DNA of 64,000 nucleotides from Thermomonas sp. (GTDB lineage: Bacteria > Pseudomonadota > Gammaproteobacteria > Xanthomonadales > Xanthomonadaceae). Position 1 is the stretch's first letter, and every line of letters starts with the position of its first letter. Position numbers and translations under genes: made by a program. The DNA is taken from positions 124,001 through 188,000 of the forward strand of contig NZ_JAQSDO010000015.1 of assembly GCF_029945965.1 (NCBI RefSeq). The letters are read 5' to 3'. Shown piece after piece: positions 16,887-26,645 of this stretch. The notes under the pieces were generated by a model. That model ran no database searches, had not been told where the DNA came from, and was given only the letters and a program-made list of their open reading frames with translations.

Positions 16887-18229
16887 CGGTCGAACTGCAA
16901 ACGCTGGCCGATCGGTTCGCCCAACAATGCCGCGCCGTCCCAGGCCAGATGTCCGTTGACCCAGGTCGCCGCGATCCGGCTGTGGAAGGTGGTGCCTTCG
17001 AATGGCGACCAGCCGCATTTGCTGAGCACGTCGCTGCGCTGCACGGTATAGGGCGTGTCGTCGATCAGCACGAGGTCGGCCGCATAGCCCTCGCGCAGGA
17101 AGCCGCGCTGACTGACATCGAATAACTGCGCGGGTGCGTGCGCGAATTTCTGCACCACCTGCGCGGTGGTCAACTTGCCCTCATGAACCAGTTCCAACGC
17201 CGCGTTCAGCGCGAACTGCACCAGCGGCAGGCCGCTCGGTGCACTGGCGTAGGGCCGCGCTTTTTCTTCCAGCGTATGCGGGGCATGGTCGGTGGCCAGC
17301 ACATCGATGCGGTCATCGCCCAACGCGGCAATCAGGGCATCGCGATCGCTGGCGTCCTTGATCGCCGGGTTGCACTTGATCAGGTTGCCCAGGCGCGCGT
17401 AGTCCTCGCGCGCAAAGCGCAGGAAATGCACGCAGGTTTCGGCGGTGATGCGCTTGCGGCTGCCATCGGCGCGAATCAGCGGACCTTGTTCGAACAGCGC
17501 CAGTTCGTCGGCGGTGGAGATGTGCAGCACATGCAGGCGGGTGTCGTGGCGGCGCGCCAGCGACAGCGCGAGCAGGGTGGACTTGATGCAGGCTTCGCGC
17601 GAACGGATGTCCGGATGGCACTCGACCGGGATGTCGTCGCCATATTTCGCCTTGAACAGCGCCAGGTTGGCGTCGATGGTCGGCGTGTCTTCGCAATGCG
17701 TGATGATCGGTACCGGAGTGTCACGGAAAATCCCGTCCAGCGTGTCCGGGTTGTCCACCAGCATGTTGCCGGTCGATGCGCCCATGAATACCTTCACGCC
17801 GGGCGTGGCTTTCGGATCGATCACGCGAACATCGGCCAGGTTGTCGTTGCTCGCGCCCATGTAGAACCCGTAGTTGGCGCGGCAGCGTCCGCTGGCGCGG
17901 CGGTATTTGTCCTCCAGCGCGTCGCGGTTCAGGGTTGGCGGGTTGGTATTGGGCATGTCCATGAAGCTGGTCAACCCGCCGGCGACCGCTGCGGCGGATT
18001 CGATCGCCATGTCGGCCTTGTATTCCATGCCGGGTTCGCGGAAATGCACCTGGTCGTCGATCATTCCCGGTAGCAGGCGCCGGCCGCAGGCATCCACCAC
18101 GTGTTCGCCATCGCGGGCGGTCAGGCCGCTTCCGATCTGCTCGATGCGGCCGTGCTTGAAACGCAGGTCGCCGTCGAACTCGCGGCCTTCATTGACCAGG
18201 CGGGCGTTGACGATCAGTGTCGAGTTCAT
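16883..18229 (-). CDS. pyrC: Dihydroorotase, class I
   Basis: 448 aa from ATG 18229, overlapping the yidD stop by ATGA. An amidohydrolase that cyclises carbamoyl aspartate to dihydroorotate in pyrimidine synthesis. Motifs: [17 protein letters not shown] (His62, Arg64), [57 protein letters not shown] (catalytic Asp), FAHAPAQLF. The catalytic Asp and metal residues are all present, so it looks active and not like a PyrB-associated pseudo-DHOase. Confidence 0.92.
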   Translation of the reverse strand: MNSTLIVNARLVNEGREFDGDLRFKHGRIEQIGSGLTARDGEHVVDACGRRLLPGMIDDQVHFREPGMEYKADMAIESAAAVAGGLTSFMDMPNTNPPTLNRDALEDKYRRASGRCRANYGFYMGASNDNLADVRVIDPKATPGVKVFMGASTGNMLVDNPDTLDGIFRDTPVPIITHCEDTPTIDANLALFKAKYGDDIPVECHPDIRSREACIKSTLLALSLARRHDTRLHVLHISTADELALFEQGPLIRADGSRKRITAETCVHFLRFAREDYARLGNLIKCNPAIKDASDRDALIAALGDDRIDVLATDHAPHTLEEKARPYASAPSGLPLVQFALNAALELVHEGKLTTAQVVQKFAHAPAQLFDVSQRGFLREGYAADLVLIDDTPYTVQRSDVLSKCGWSPFEGTTFHSRIAATWVNGHLAWDGAALLGEPIGQRLQFDR

Positions 18230-18456
18230 GGGCTGTCTTTTGAAGGTGGGACCGGGTCGTGGCCACCCGGATGCAGAGGGTGGCAGCGGCCGATGCGCCG
18301 CAGCGCAAGCCAGCTGCCCTTGACTGCGCCGAAGCGGGTGATGGCCTGCATCGCATACTCGGAACAGGTCGGGACGAACCGGCAGCGGGTGCCAAGCAGG
18401 GGGCTGATAAAACGCTTGTATCCGCGCAGAAGCGCGATGAGCAATTGATCGATCAC
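18226..18456 (-). CDS. yidD: Membrane protein insertion efficiency factor YidD
   Basis: 76 aa from GTG 18456 ([18 protein letters not shown]), which gives the normal YidD length; an in-frame upstream ATG at 18540 would add 28 atypical residues. Signature [20 protein letters not shown] and [13 protein letters not shown] small amphipathic inner-membrane-associated protein that helps YidC-dependent insertion. Normally it lies between rnpA and yidC; here it is detached and leads a pyrC operon. Confidence 0.9.
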   Translation of the reverse strand: MIDQLLIALLRGYKRFISPLLGTRCRFVPTCSEYAMQAITRFGAVKGSWLALRRIGRCHPLHPGGHDPVPPSKDSP

Positions 18457-18563
18457 GGGGTGTGCACGGCACCTTGCACAGGCTGGCGCGGTTGCTGCTG
18501 TGTGCCCATCAGGGTATAACAGCGCGCTTTCCCCCCTCAAGGGGACATGAGGAATATCTGTTC

Positions 18564-19571
18564 GTGGCAGCGAAAAAACCAGTGAAAAAGGCCGCCAAGC
18601 CGGCCCCGAAGGCCGCCAAGGCGCCTGTGAAGAAGCCCGTTGCGAAGAAGGCCGTTGCGAAGAAGGCCGTTGCGAAGAAGGCCGCCAGCAAGGCTGCGCC
18701 TGCGAAGAAGCCAGCAGCCGCCAAGAAGCCGACGCCCCCCGCTAAGCCCGCAAAGCCCGCAGCAAAGAAAGTGGTCGCGAAGAAGGCTGCGCCCGCCAAG
18801 CAGGCTCCCGTGAAGGCTGCACCCGTCAAGAGCGGGACACCGGCCAAAAAGGTAGTGGTGGCCAAACAGGCTGCTCCTGCGAAAAAGCCGGTACCGGCGA
18901 AGAAGGAAGTAGCCATCAAGAAGGCCGCGCCTGCGCCGGCTGCAAAGCCGGCATCGAGCGGTAAATCCGCTAAAACTGGCAGATCAGGCAAGTCTTCCAA
19001 GCACGCAGCAGCTCAGCCAAAGGCCGTCGTGGTCTCCAGCGCGCAGAACGCACCGCGCAAGCCCGGCAAGGTTGCAGTGGCGGTGGTCGGCAGGCCGTCG
19101 GTGCCGGTGCCCAAGGGCAAGTTCAAGGTCGTGCCGTACCGAACCGACGTTACCAACGGCCGTCCTATCGTGCCGAACGGCTACAAGCCGGGTGCCGACG
19201 AGGAATACATGAGCGTGTTGCAGCTCGAGTATTTCCGCCAGCGATTGCTCAGCTGGCGCGGCGACCTGGTCGAGGAATCCAAACAGACCATCGAGAACCT
19301 CAAGGACGAAGTACGCGATGTCGGCGACGAAGCCGAGCGTGCCACCCGTGAGACCGAAAACTCGCTGGAACTGCGTACCCGCGACCGGTACCGCAAGCTG
19401 ATCGGCAAGATCGACAGCACCCTCAAGCGCCTGGACAACGGCGATTACGGCTACTGCGTCGACACCGGTGAGGATATCGGGCTTGACCGGATGGAAGCGC
19501 GCCTGACTGCCGAGCGGACGATCGACGCGCAGGAACGTTGGGAGCATATGCAGAGGCAGATGGGCGACTGA
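18564..19571 (+). CDS. dksA: DksA-family RNA polymerase-binding protein with histone-H1-like Lys/Ala-rich N-terminus
   Basis: 335 aa from GTG 18564 (GAGGA 10 nt upstream). Residues 1 to about 200 are almost only Lys, Ala, Pro and Val ([18 protein letters not shown]), like AlgP/histone H1 tails and likely to bind DNA or RNA. Residues about 215-335 are a DksA coiled coil and zinc-finger fold ([58 protein letters not shown]). The four zinc cysteines are reduced to one: CVDT replaces CxxC and AERTIDA replaces the second pair. The coiled-coil tip Asp region is retained, so ppGpp-linked transcription control remains plausible, as in low-Cys DksA2 paralogues. Three tandem 15-bp units encode VAKKA at 18639-18683. 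Terminator follows. Confidence 0.88.
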   Translation: MAAKKPVKKAAKPAPKAAKAPVKKPVAKKAVAKKAVAKKAASKAAPAKKPAAAKKPTPPAKPAKPAAKKVVAKKAAPAKQAPVKAAPVKSGTPAKKVVVAKQAAPAKKPVPAKKEVAIKKAAPAPAAKPASSGKSAKTGRSGKSSKHAAAQPKAVVVSSAQNAPRKPGKVAVAVVGRPSVPVPKGKFKVVPYRTDVTNGRPIVPNGYKPGADEEYMSVLQLEYFRQRLLSWRGDLVEESKQTIENLKDEVRDVGDEAERATRETENSLELRTRDRYRKLIGKIDSTLKRLDNGDYGYCVDTGEDIGLDRMEARLTAERTIDAQERWEHMQRQMGD

Positions 19572-19632
19572 GCCTGCTGCACTCGCCCAGCTGGCCATCG
19601 CTCGCGACGGCTCAATGCCTTGGCAAGCCCCC

Positions 19633-19659
19633 AAAAACCCCGCTTCGGCGGGGTTTTTT
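19633..19659 (+). terminator. Rho-independent terminator after dksA
   Basis: AAAAACCCCGC, UUCG tetraloop, GCGGGGTTTTTT: a textbook stable hairpin with T run. Confidence 0.95.
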
Positions 19660-19716
19660 CATGGGCATTCCAACAGTCACGGGAGAGGTGTAGGCTCGGC
19701 CACAGGGGGGATCTGC

Positions 19717-22632
19717 ATGACGCTGTTTGCCAGCGATACCAGCAGGAATCAGTCGCCGTTGACGGCGTTCCCATTACGCGTGGCCGGTATGGAACTGCCT
19801 TTGGCCGTGTTGCAGGCCGAGACACCACGCGCCCTTGCTGATGCCGTGATCGCGATGCTGGACGCGATCCCTGGCTGCGGCAATGTCCGCATCGATGCCG
19901 TGGCAGGAAATGGATCGGCCCCGGACTCGCATGCTGATCTGCAGGATCCAATGCGTGACGTAGGCACCTTCGTCTCGATGCCGCTGACGGGTGACCAGGT
20001 GCTGGCATTCGACTTCGCCGGCGACGCGGACGCATTGCGCAATACGCTGGCGCAGCCGCTCGAGATCGTGCGGATGCGAATGGTGCGCCTGCTGCGGGTC
20101 GAGCAGTTGCAGGCCTCGCTGGTCACTGCCGAGCGCCACGAGCAGCTGCAACGGGCCCTGTACGCGATTGCCAGCCTGGCCGATGCCAACCTGGACATCC
20201 ACGACATGCTGGCCCAGGTGCATGCGATCTGCGGCGGCCTGACCTATGCCGAAAACCTGTTGATCGTGATGGCCGATGGCGACTCCGGCGTGATGCGCGT
20301 GCAGTACTACGCCGATTCCGTGACGCCGAATTCGCTGCTGGAAGGCCAGGTACTCGCGTTCTCCGAGTTCCCGAACAGCCTGACCCTGGCATTGCTGCGC
20401 ACTGGCCAGCCGTTGCTCGGTAGCAGCCAGGAGTTGCGCGAACGCCTTGGCCTGGTAGTCGATCCGCGCCTTGGCGGCGAAAGCGTGCATTGGCTCGGCG
20501 TGCCGATGATCGAAGACGAGCAGGTGCGCGGGGCGGTCGTGGTGCAAAGTTATGACAACGCACACCGCTTCCGGGACGACGATGTGGCGCTGCTGACCTT
20601 CATGGCCCAGCACGTGCTGACCGCGTTGACCCGCAAACAAACCCAGGACAGGTTGGAACGCGAGGTCCACAAGCGCACCCAGGAGCTTGCCCGGGTCAAT
20701 GATGAGTTGCGCAAGGAAGCGTCCGAACGCGAGCGCAGCCAGAGCATGCAGGCGGCGTTGTTCCGGATCGCGGAACTCGCGAGCGTACACGGCAGCCTGG
20801 ATGAGTTCTATGCCGGCGTGCACCAGGTCATGGGCGATTTGGTGGACGCCCGCAATTTCTTCATCGCGCTGCTCAACGAGCAAGGCGACATGCTGGAATT
20901 CCCCTACGCCGTGGATGAGCAGGACGAAATATTGATTCCCCGCTACCTGACCAAGGGGATCAGCGAGTATGTGATGCGAACCCGTGAGCCACTTCTGTCC
21001 ACTGCCGCGCAGTTGCAGGTGTTGATCGATGCAGGCGAGACCATCGTGTTCGGTACTTCGCCGGAATGGTGGCTGGGGGTGCCCCTGCTGCTGGATGGGC
21101 GCTGCCTGGGCTTGATCGTGGTCCAGAGCTACGTCCCCGAACGCAGCTACACGCTGGAAGACCAGGAAGTGCTGTCATTCGCGTCGTACCATATTGCTGC
21201 AGCTCTTGAGCGCAAGCAGGTGCAGGAGCGGCTGCAGCTCGCCTACGCGGAACTCGAACTGCGGGTCGAGGAACGTACACGCGAACTCAAGCATGCGAAC
21301 ACCGAACGGCATACCCAGATCGCAGTGCGTGAGAAGGTCGAGTCCAGGCTCAAGCACCAGGCCATGCATGACTCGCTGACCGGCCTGCCCAACCGCGCGG
21401 CCTTGCTGGAGCGGCTGTCTCAGGTGTTGGAGCGCTATCAGCTGGATCCTTCCCGCCCGTTCGCACTGCTGTTCATGGACCTGGACCGATTCAAGGTCGT
21501 CAACGATTCGGTCGGTCATCCGGTGGGTGATGAACTCCTCATCGAAGCCGGTCGTCGCATCTCTGCCTGCATCGGCTCGGGCGATCTGGTCGCGCGGCTG
21601 GGTGGCGATGAGTTCACGATCCTGCTCGAATCGATCCACGGCATCGACGATGCATGCCGGATCGCGGACCAGGTCATTGCATCGCTGGCCGACCCGATCC
21701 GGATCGGTGGCAAGGACATCTACACCTCGGCCAGCATCGGCATCACCCTTTCGGATCCACGCTACCAGCAGCCCGAGGAACTGGTGCGCGATGCCGACGT
21801 GGCGATGTATCGCGCCAAGGCACATGGCCGGCAACGCCATGAAGTCTTCGACCAGCAACTGCACGAAGAAGCCTTGCTGGTGCTGGACATGGAAAGCGAT
21901 CTGCGCCGTGCGATCGCCAATGACGAATTCGAGCCCTACCTGCAGCCGATCGTGCGGCTGGAAGACGGCGAGTCGATCGGCTACGAGGCGTTGCTGCGCT
22001 GGAACCATGCCAAGCGCGGACTGCTGCTGCCGTGCGATTTCCTGAGCCGGGCGGAAGATGCGGGCAGCATCGAGCAGATCGACTGGTTGTTGTTCGAGAC
22101 GGTGTGCAGCCAACTGGCCCACCTGCAGAACCAGCACGGATACGTGGGCATCAATGTCTCGCCGCGGCACTTCCGCTCGCCGCGTTTGGCTGAGCAGCTG
22201 CTGGAACTGATCGATGCCTACAAGGTGTCGCCGCAGCGGATCCGCATCGAGATTACCGAAGGCGCATTGATCGACAATCCGGAACAGGTCAGGACCACCA
22301 TGTTCCGGCTGCGCGATGCCGGCGTGCTGACCATGCTGGACGATTTCGGTACCGGCTATTCCTCATTGTCCTACCTGCACAAGTTTCCATTGCACGCGCT
22401 CAAGATCGATCGTTCGTTCGTGGCCGACCTGCAGCCGGACTTGGCTGGCAGCAGCGCCGCAGTGGTGCGCGCGATCCTGGCACTGGCCGGGTCGTTGGGG
22501 ATGGAGGTGATTGCCGAGGGCATCGAGACTGAGGTCCAGCGCAATGCGCTGCGCGAACTGAAATGCCGGGTCGGGCAGGGTTTCCTGTTCGCACACCCCA
22601 GGCCGCTGACCGAATTCGCCGCCTGTGCATAG
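19717..22632 (+). CDS. GAF-GAF-GGDEF-EAL c-di-GMP turnover protein
   Basis: 971 aa from ATG 19717, with AGGGGGG 7-8 nt upstream. No membrane segment, so a cytosolic sensor. GAF-like domains lie at about 130-310 and 345-490, each followed by a signalling coiled coil (RLEREVHKRTQELARVNDEL; LRVEERTRELKHANTERH). The GGDEF domain (DSLTGLPNRAALLERL, RLGGDEFTIL with GGDEF about 629-633) is intact. The EAL domain begins with GYEALLRWNH (EAL about 757-759) and keeps INVSPRHF, EITEGALI, LDDFGTGYSSLSYLHKF and the Lys in LKIDRSFV. Both activities could therefore be real. The ligand of the GAF domains is unknown. Confidence 0.9.
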   Translation: MTLFASDTSRNQSPLTAFPLRVAGMELPLAVLQAETPRALADAVIAMLDAIPGCGNVRIDAVAGNGSAPDSHADLQDPMRDVGTFVSMPLTGDQVLAFDFAGDADALRNTLAQPLEIVRMRMVRLLRVEQLQASLVTAERHEQLQRALYAIASLADANLDIHDMLAQVHAICGGLTYAENLLIVMADGDSGVMRVQYYADSVTPNSLLEGQVLAFSEFPNSLTLALLRTGQPLLGSSQELRERLGLVVDPRLGGESVHWLGVPMIEDEQVRGAVVVQSYDNAHRFRDDDVALLTFMAQHVLTALTRKQTQDRLEREVHKRTQELARVNDELRKEASERERSQSMQAALFRIAELASVHGSLDEFYAGVHQVMGDLVDARNFFIALLNEQGDMLEFPYAVDEQDEILIPRYLTKGISEYVMRTREPLLSTAAQLQVLIDAGETIVFGTSPEWWLGVPLLLDGRCLGLIVVQSYVPERSYTLEDQEVLSFASYHIAAALERKQVQERLQLAYAELELRVEERTRELKHANTERHTQIAVREKVESRLKHQAMHDSLTGLPNRAALLERLSQVLERYQLDPSRPFALLFMDLDRFKVVNDSVGHPVGDELLIEAGRRISACIGSGDLVARLGGDEFTILLESIHGIDDACRIADQVIASLADPIRIGGKDIYTSASIGITLSDPRYQQPEELVRDADVAMYRAKAHGRQRHEVFDQQLHEEALLVLDMESDLRRAIANDEFEPYLQPIVRLEDGESIGYEALLRWNHAKRGLLLPCDFLSRAEDAGSIEQIDWLLFETVCSQLAHLQNQHGYVGINVSPRHFRSPRLAEQLLELIDAYKVSPQRIRIEITEGALIDNPEQVRTTMFRLRDAGVLTMLDDFGTGYSSLSYLHKFPLHALKIDRSFVADLQPDLAGSSAAVVRAILALAGSLGMEVIAEGIETEVQRNALRELKCRVGQGFLFAHPRPLTEFAACA

Positions 22633-22681
22633 TCGGCATTGATCGGGTGCATGGATCACGAGGGTCACCCGTGACTATTCC

Positions 22682-23941
22682 TTACTGCAGGTCGCGCATG
22701 TCCAGCCGGCGCAGCTTCGGTGCTTTCAAGGCGGTGATGCCGACAATACCAATCGTCACGCAGCCGCCAACCACGACCGACGTTACCAGTCCCAGCAGGC
22801 GCGCCATCGAACCGGAATAGAACGCGCCCAGTTCGTTCGATGAACTGATGAACAAGCCATTGACCGACGACACCCGCCCGCGCATCTCGTCCGGCGTGGC
22901 CAATTGCAGCACGGTCGAACGCAGCACCACCGAAATGCCATCAAACACGCCCGACAGCAGCAGGAAGCTGGCCGACAGCCACAGCACCGTGCTCAGGCCG
23001 AAACCAATCATGCAGGCGCCGAAGCCCACCACCGCTGCGAGCATGATCCGGCCAGCGTTGGCCCGCAGCTGCCAGCGCGACAACACCATGGCCACCGCCA
23101 CCGAACCAATTGCAGGGGCCCCGCGCAGGACGCCAAGTGCTTCCGGACCAGCGTGCAGCACGTCCTTGATGAAGGCAGGCGCCAGCGAAATGGCGCCACC
23201 GAACAGCACTGCGAACATGTCCAGTGCGAGTGCGCCCAGCAGGATCTGGTGGCCGAACACGAAGCGCAAGCCCTGGCCAATGCTGGCCAGCACCGGGCCG
23301 CGTTGCAGTTGCAGCGGGGGTTCTGTGACTGGCATGCGCAGCAGCGCGACCGCTGCGGCAATCGCGAACGCTGCTGCCAAGCCATAGGTCATGGACTTGC
23401 CGATCACTCCGATCAGCACGCCACCAACCGCCGGGCCGATCACCATGCCAGTCTGGAACACCACGCTGCCCATGCTTGCTCCGCGAGCGAACTGCTCGCG
23501 CTTGAGTGCACGCGCGAATAATGCGTTGTAGACCGGTCCCAGGAAGGAACGTCCGATGCCACCGACCGCGATGGCCAGGTAGATAGCCCACAGGTGGTCC
23601 ACTCCCACCTGATGCGCGGTGATCAGCGCCAACGCGCCTGCATTCAATGCCAGTCCAATGCAGGCGGCTGCGCCCAGCTTGCGCCGCGGCAGGGTATCGA
23701 CCAGGTGCCCGGCGAATGGCGCCACGCAGAAATACGGGATGACCTCAGCCAGGCCGACCAGGCCCAGCGACCACGGGTCGCCGGTGAGTTCGTAGATATG
23801 CCAACCCACCGTGATCGCCACGATCTGGTAGGACATCAACGTGCAGATGCGATACAGCAGCAGCCAGCGGAACCCGGGAACACCCGCTGGCGACATCGTC
23901 AGTGTCGCGTCGGCAGCCTCGCCCGGCGGCGCCCCGCTCAT
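22682..23941 (-). CDS. MFS transporter, EntS/enterobactin-exporter-like
   Basis: 419 aa, about 12 hydrophobic segments starting at FRWLLLYRICTLMSYQIVAIT. The MFS loop motif is HLVDTLPRRKLG; YNALFARALKREQFARGASMGSV and ATPDEMRGRVSSVNGLFISSSNELG are typical of the EntS/MFS_3 group. The substrate is unknown. The start ATG 23941 overlaps the sufE stop, so it is the third gene of cysS-sufE-MFS. It ends 49 bp from the GAF-GGDEF-EAL gene (convergent), with no strong T-tract terminator between them. Confidence 0.88.
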   Translation of the reverse strand: MSGAPPGEAADATLTMSPAGVPGFRWLLLYRICTLMSYQIVAITVGWHIYELTGDPWSLGLVGLAEVIPYFCVAPFAGHLVDTLPRRKLGAAACIGLALNAGALALITAHQVGVDHLWAIYLAIAVGGIGRSFLGPVYNALFARALKREQFARGASMGSVVFQTGMVIGPAVGGVLIGVIGKSMTYGLAAAFAIAAAVALLRMPVTEPPLQLQRGPVLASIGQGLRFVFGHQILLGALALDMFAVLFGGAISLAPAFIKDVLHAGPEALGVLRGAPAIGSVAVAMVLSRWQLRANAGRIMLAAVVGFGACMIGFGLSTVLWLSASFLLLSGVFDGISVVLRSTVLQLATPDEMRGRVSSVNGLFISSSNELGAFYSGSMARLLGLVTSVVVGGCVTIGIVGITALKAPKLRRLDMRDLQ

Positions 23942-24381
23942 GTGGCCAGCGCGCCTCGTGCCTGCTCCTGAATAAGGGCCAGCAGCGCGGTCAATCCGTT
24001 GCTGCGGGTTGGTGACAGGTGCTTGGCGAGGCCAATCGCACTAATGAAATCCGGCTCGGTGGCAACGATCTCACTCGCGCTGCGCCCGGAGTACACGCGC
24101 AGGGCGAGGAAGACCAGGCCGGAGACGATCACTGAATCACTTGCGGCTGCGAAATCCAAGCGGCTTGCGTCACCCGAGGGAACGATCCACACCATCGACT
24201 GGCAGCCGAGCAGGCGGTGCTCCTCGGTTTTCCACGCATCCGGGAATTCCGGCAGTTTGCGGCCGAGGTCGATCAGGTACTGGTAGCGCTCGGACCAATC
24301 GCCGAAAAACGCGAACTCCTCGGCGATCACGCGTTGCGCGTCGGCGGGAGTGGGTTCGAGGGGGAATGGCGAATCGCTCAT
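23938..24381 (-). CDS. sufE: SufE-family cysteine desulfurase-activating protein
   Basis: 147 aa from ATG 24381, which overlaps the cysS TGA; an in-frame GTG at 24393 is less likely. Motif [13 protein letters not shown] contains the persulfide-accepting Cys, preceded by [17 protein letters not shown] and followed by [19 protein letters not shown]. SufE accepts sulfane sulfur from a cysteine desulfurase (SufS or CsdA) for Fe-S assembly. No suf operon is nearby; coupling to cysS is translational. Confidence 0.92.
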   Translation of the reverse strand: MSDSPFPLEPTPADAQRVIAEEFAFFGDWSERYQYLIDLGRKLPEFPDAWKTEEHRLLGCQSMVWIVPSGDASRLDFAAASDSVIVSGLVFLALRVYSGRSASEIVATEPDFISAIGLAKHLSPTRSNGLTALLALIQEQARGALAT

Positions 24382-25745
24382 GTCCGCTTCCACCTGACGC
24401 CTTGTGGCGTGTCCTCCAGCAGGATGCCTTCGTCGGCCAGTTGCTGGCGGATCGCATCGGCGCGAGCGAAGTCGCGAGCCTGCTTGGCGGAAGCACGTTC
24501 GTCGACGAGTCCATGGATGCGCGCATCGTCATCGCCGGAAGCGCCGCGTGCGAACCACTCCGCAGGCGTCTGCTGCAACAAACCCAATGCCAGGCCTGCA
24601 CCCAGCAATTCCGACTTCAGCCGCCGTTTGTCGTCATCCGAGGTGGCTTTGCGCGCTTCGCCGGCGATGCGGGCCAGTTCGGCCATCGCCTGCGGAGTGT
24701 TGAGATCGTCGTCCAGCGCGGTATCGATGCCGGCAGGGATCACCGCATGCGCATCGACATCGACCAGGTCGCGCAAGGTGCCGTACAGCCGGTCCAAGGT
24801 ACGCACGCTCTGTTCGATCAGCGTGTCCGACCATTCCAGTGGCTGCCGGTAATGCGCGGAGAGCAGGGCATGCCGCAATGCTTCCGGCGGGTGCGCCAGC
24901 ACCAGGTCGTGGACCTTTTCGATGTTGCCCAGTGACTTGCTCATCTTGGTGCCACCGAAGTTGAGCATGCCGTTGTGCAGCCACCAGCGCGCGAACGGCA
25001 CGCCGCCATGCGCGCATTCGCTCTGCGCAATTTCGTTTTCGTGGTGCGGGAACTGCAGGTCGATGCCGCCGGCATGGATATCGATGGTCGAGCCCAGGTG
25101 CGCCTCGGCCATCGCCGAGCATTCGATGTGCCAGCCCGGGCGCCCGCGGCCCCAGGGCGAGTCCCAACCGGGGAGGTCATCGGTCGAGGGCTTCCACAGC
25201 ACGAAGTCGCCGGCATTGCGCTTGTACGGCGCCACCTCCACCCGCGCGCCAGCCAGCATCTCGTCCGGGTCGCGGCGCGAGAGCTTGCCGTAGCCATCAA
25301 AACTGCCAACCGAGAACAGCACATGGCCTTCGGCCGCATAGGCGTGGCCGGAAGCGATCAAGCGCTCGATCATCGCGATGATCTGCGGGATGTGCGCGGT
25401 GGCTTCCGGCTCGAGATCCGGTGGAGCGACGCCGAGCGCAGCCATGTCTTCGCGATAGGCCGCCGCGTACTTGTCGGTGATCGTTGTGATCGGCGAGCCG
25501 AGTTCCTTGGCCGCCGCGTTGATCTTGTCGTCGACGTCGGTGATGTTGCGCGCATAGCGCAGGCCGCCGTAACGGCGGCGCAGCAGCGCGGCCAGCACGC
25601 CGAACACCACCGGCCCGCGCGCGTTGCCGATGTGCACGTAGTTGTAGACGGTCGGCCCGCACAGGTACATGGTCGGGGAGGCGGGGTCGAGCGGCGCGAA
25701 CGGCTCTATCCGCCGCGTCAGGGTGTTGTAGAGATGCAGGCTCAT
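24378..25745 (-). CDS. cysS: Cysteinyl-tRNA synthetase
   Basis: 455 aa from ATG 25745 ([12 protein letters not shown]). Class I synthetase: zinc Cys29 in [19 protein letters not shown] with the HIGH-like [15 protein letters not shown], the zinc-site segments [10 protein letters not shown] and [12 protein letters not shown], and KMSKSLGN at about 265-272. Anticodon-binding C-terminus with the typical [17 protein letters not shown]. First gene of the minus operon cysS-sufE-MFS; divergent from the small exported protein. Confidence 0.96.
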   Translation of the reverse strand: MSLHLYNTLTRRIEPFAPLDPASPTMYLCGPTVYNYVHIGNARGPVVFGVLAALLRRRYGGLRYARNITDVDDKINAAAKELGSPITTITDKYAAAYREDMAALGVAPPDLEPEATAHIPQIIAMIERLIASGHAYAAEGHVLFSVGSFDGYGKLSRRDPDEMLAGARVEVAPYKRNAGDFVLWKPSTDDLPGWDSPWGRGRPGWHIECSAMAEAHLGSTIDIHAGGIDLQFPHHENEIAQSECAHGGVPFARWWLHNGMLNFGGTKMSKSLGNIEKVHDLVLAHPPEALRHALLSAHYRQPLEWSDTLIEQSVRTLDRLYGTLRDLVDVDAHAVIPAGIDTALDDDLNTPQAMAELARIAGEARKATSDDDKRRLKSELLGAGLALGLLQQTPAEWFARGASGDDDARIHGLVDERASAKQARDFARADAIRQQLADEGILLEDTPQGVRWKRT

Positions 25746-25884
25746 GGCGGCAGGTGCAGGTGGTTGCGCATTGTAACGGGCCAATGCCCATACCCATGCC
25801 AACCCCGCGCCGCGCCCGTGCCAGGACAATGCCATGACAGCGGTGATTCATCCCCTGTAGCCCACGCATCGCTAGACTTGCGCC

Positions 25885-26355
25885 ATGTCGTCGCGCACCC
25901 CGGTTCTACAGGCCATCCTTGCCGCCGCAGTCCTGCTGTTGGTGGTGCCGTGCGTGCATGCGCAGGACGCCTCACCCGAGATGGTAATTCCGCAGGAGAA
26001 CGTGCGCTACGACTATGCACAGGTGCTGGACGTGGATCCGGTCTATCAGATATTGCGCACTTCGCGGATGGAACAGGTCTGCGACGTGACCAGGCAGCCG
26101 TCCTCTGGCACGGGCCTGTCGCGCGTGGTCGGCGCGGTCAAGCAGCGGCTGGGCGTCGGATCGTCCGGGGGCGATGACGACGGGGTGGAGAACTGCCGGA
26201 TGCAGCCGGTGGTCCGCGAGTTCCGCAGGCCGATCGCCTATGACGTGGACTATGACTACAAGGGCAGCAAGTTCCGCACCCGGATGGCGCGCGACCCCGG
26301 CAACCGGTTGCGCGTGCGGGTGTCGATCACCCCGCAGCCCAGCCAGGATCGCTGA
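25885..26355 (+). CDS. Small exported protein, UmoD/glycine-zipper C-terminal-like
   Basis: 156 aa with signal peptide MSSRTPVLQAILAAAVLLLVVPCVHAQ. The C-terminus AYDVDYDYKGSKFRTRMARD-PGNRLRVRV is the pattern that ends many 17-kDa antigen/glycine-zipper lipoproteins and UmoD-like proteins. No glycine zipper is present here; the middle holds VVGAVKQRLGVGSSGG. Two cysteines (QVCDV, ENCRM) could form a disulfide. Function unknown; periplasmic location predicted. It stands alone upstream of the arginine operon leader. Confidence 0.75.
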   Translation: MSSRTPVLQAILAAAVLLLVVPCVHAQDASPEMVIPQENVRYDYAQVLDVDPVYQILRTSRMEQVCDVTRQPSSGTGLSRVVGAVKQRLGVGSSGGDDDGVENCRMQPVVREFRRPIAYDVDYDYKGSKFRTRMARDPGNRLRVRVSITPQPSQDR

Positions 26356-26464
26356 GTTCCCCCGGAACCTGCTTGCGCGGGTGTGGACAGCATGCGAGCA
26401 TGCGCGCCTGATGAACATGCACCTCTATACGCGCCACGCAAACAGTGCCCGGATGGCATCGGGC

Positions 26465-26512
26465 ATGACCTCGCGTGCGCGCCGACCGGAAACCTCACCT
26501 CACGCTGGGTAG
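26465..26512 (+). CDS. Putative arginine leader peptide (attenuator)
   Basis: A 15-codon ORF MTSRARRPETSPHAG with Arg codons CGT, CGC, CGA at 26474-26485 and stop TAG 26510-26512. GGATGG at 26451-26456 could serve as ribosome binding site. Longer in-frame starts exist at 26411, 26417 and 26453, adding two more Arg codons, but they have poorer ribosome binding sites. It lies 134 nt before argF'. Its last codons form the 5' arm of the antiterminator. A ribosome stalled at the Arg codons would leave that arm free; one reaching the stop would cover it. Short leaders of this kind are normally missed by gene finders. Confidence 0.65.
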   Translation: MTSRARRPETSPHAG

Positions 26513-26570
26513 CCGGAGCGCAACACTGTTGTCGCAAACTTCCGAACCCAGCCAGCGTGCTGGGTTTTTT
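26504..26570 (+). promoter_or_regulatory. Transcription attenuator of the arginine operon (antiterminator/terminator pair)
   Basis: Antiterminator: GCTGGGT (26504-26510) pairs with ACCCAGC (26546-26552), extended inside by CGGA/TCCG (26514-26517/26541-26544) and GCGCAAC/GTTG(T)CGC. Terminator: AACCCAGC (26545-26552) pairs with GCTGGGTT (26559-26566) followed by a T run to 26570. Both use the same strand 26545-26552, so they are mutually exclusive. CACGCTGG (26501-26508) can also pair with CCAGCGTG (26552-26559). Together with the Arg-codon leader this is a his/trp-type attenuator layout. Confidence 0.68.
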
Positions 26571-26645
26571 CGTTTTTGACGTGCATGGATGCACGAATGT
26601 CGCAGGCGCAAGATGCGCAGGAGCGGCAAAGGACCAGGATCACTC

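Noticed and set aside
18639..18683. CRISPR-like repeats
   Set aside because: Tandem units without spacers, in frame inside the dksA tail.
26545..26570. Simple terminator of the small gene ending at 26355
   Set aside because: It lies 190 bp past that stop, and its 5' arm is duplicated in complement at the end of an Arg-rich leader ORF, so an attenuator explains it better. A terminator role for the upstream gene remains possible in addition.
26581..26594. GTGCAT-GG-ATGCAC palindrome before argF' as an ArgR box
   Set aside because: It does not fit the known ARG box pattern (TGAAT...ATTCA) and occurs once only.
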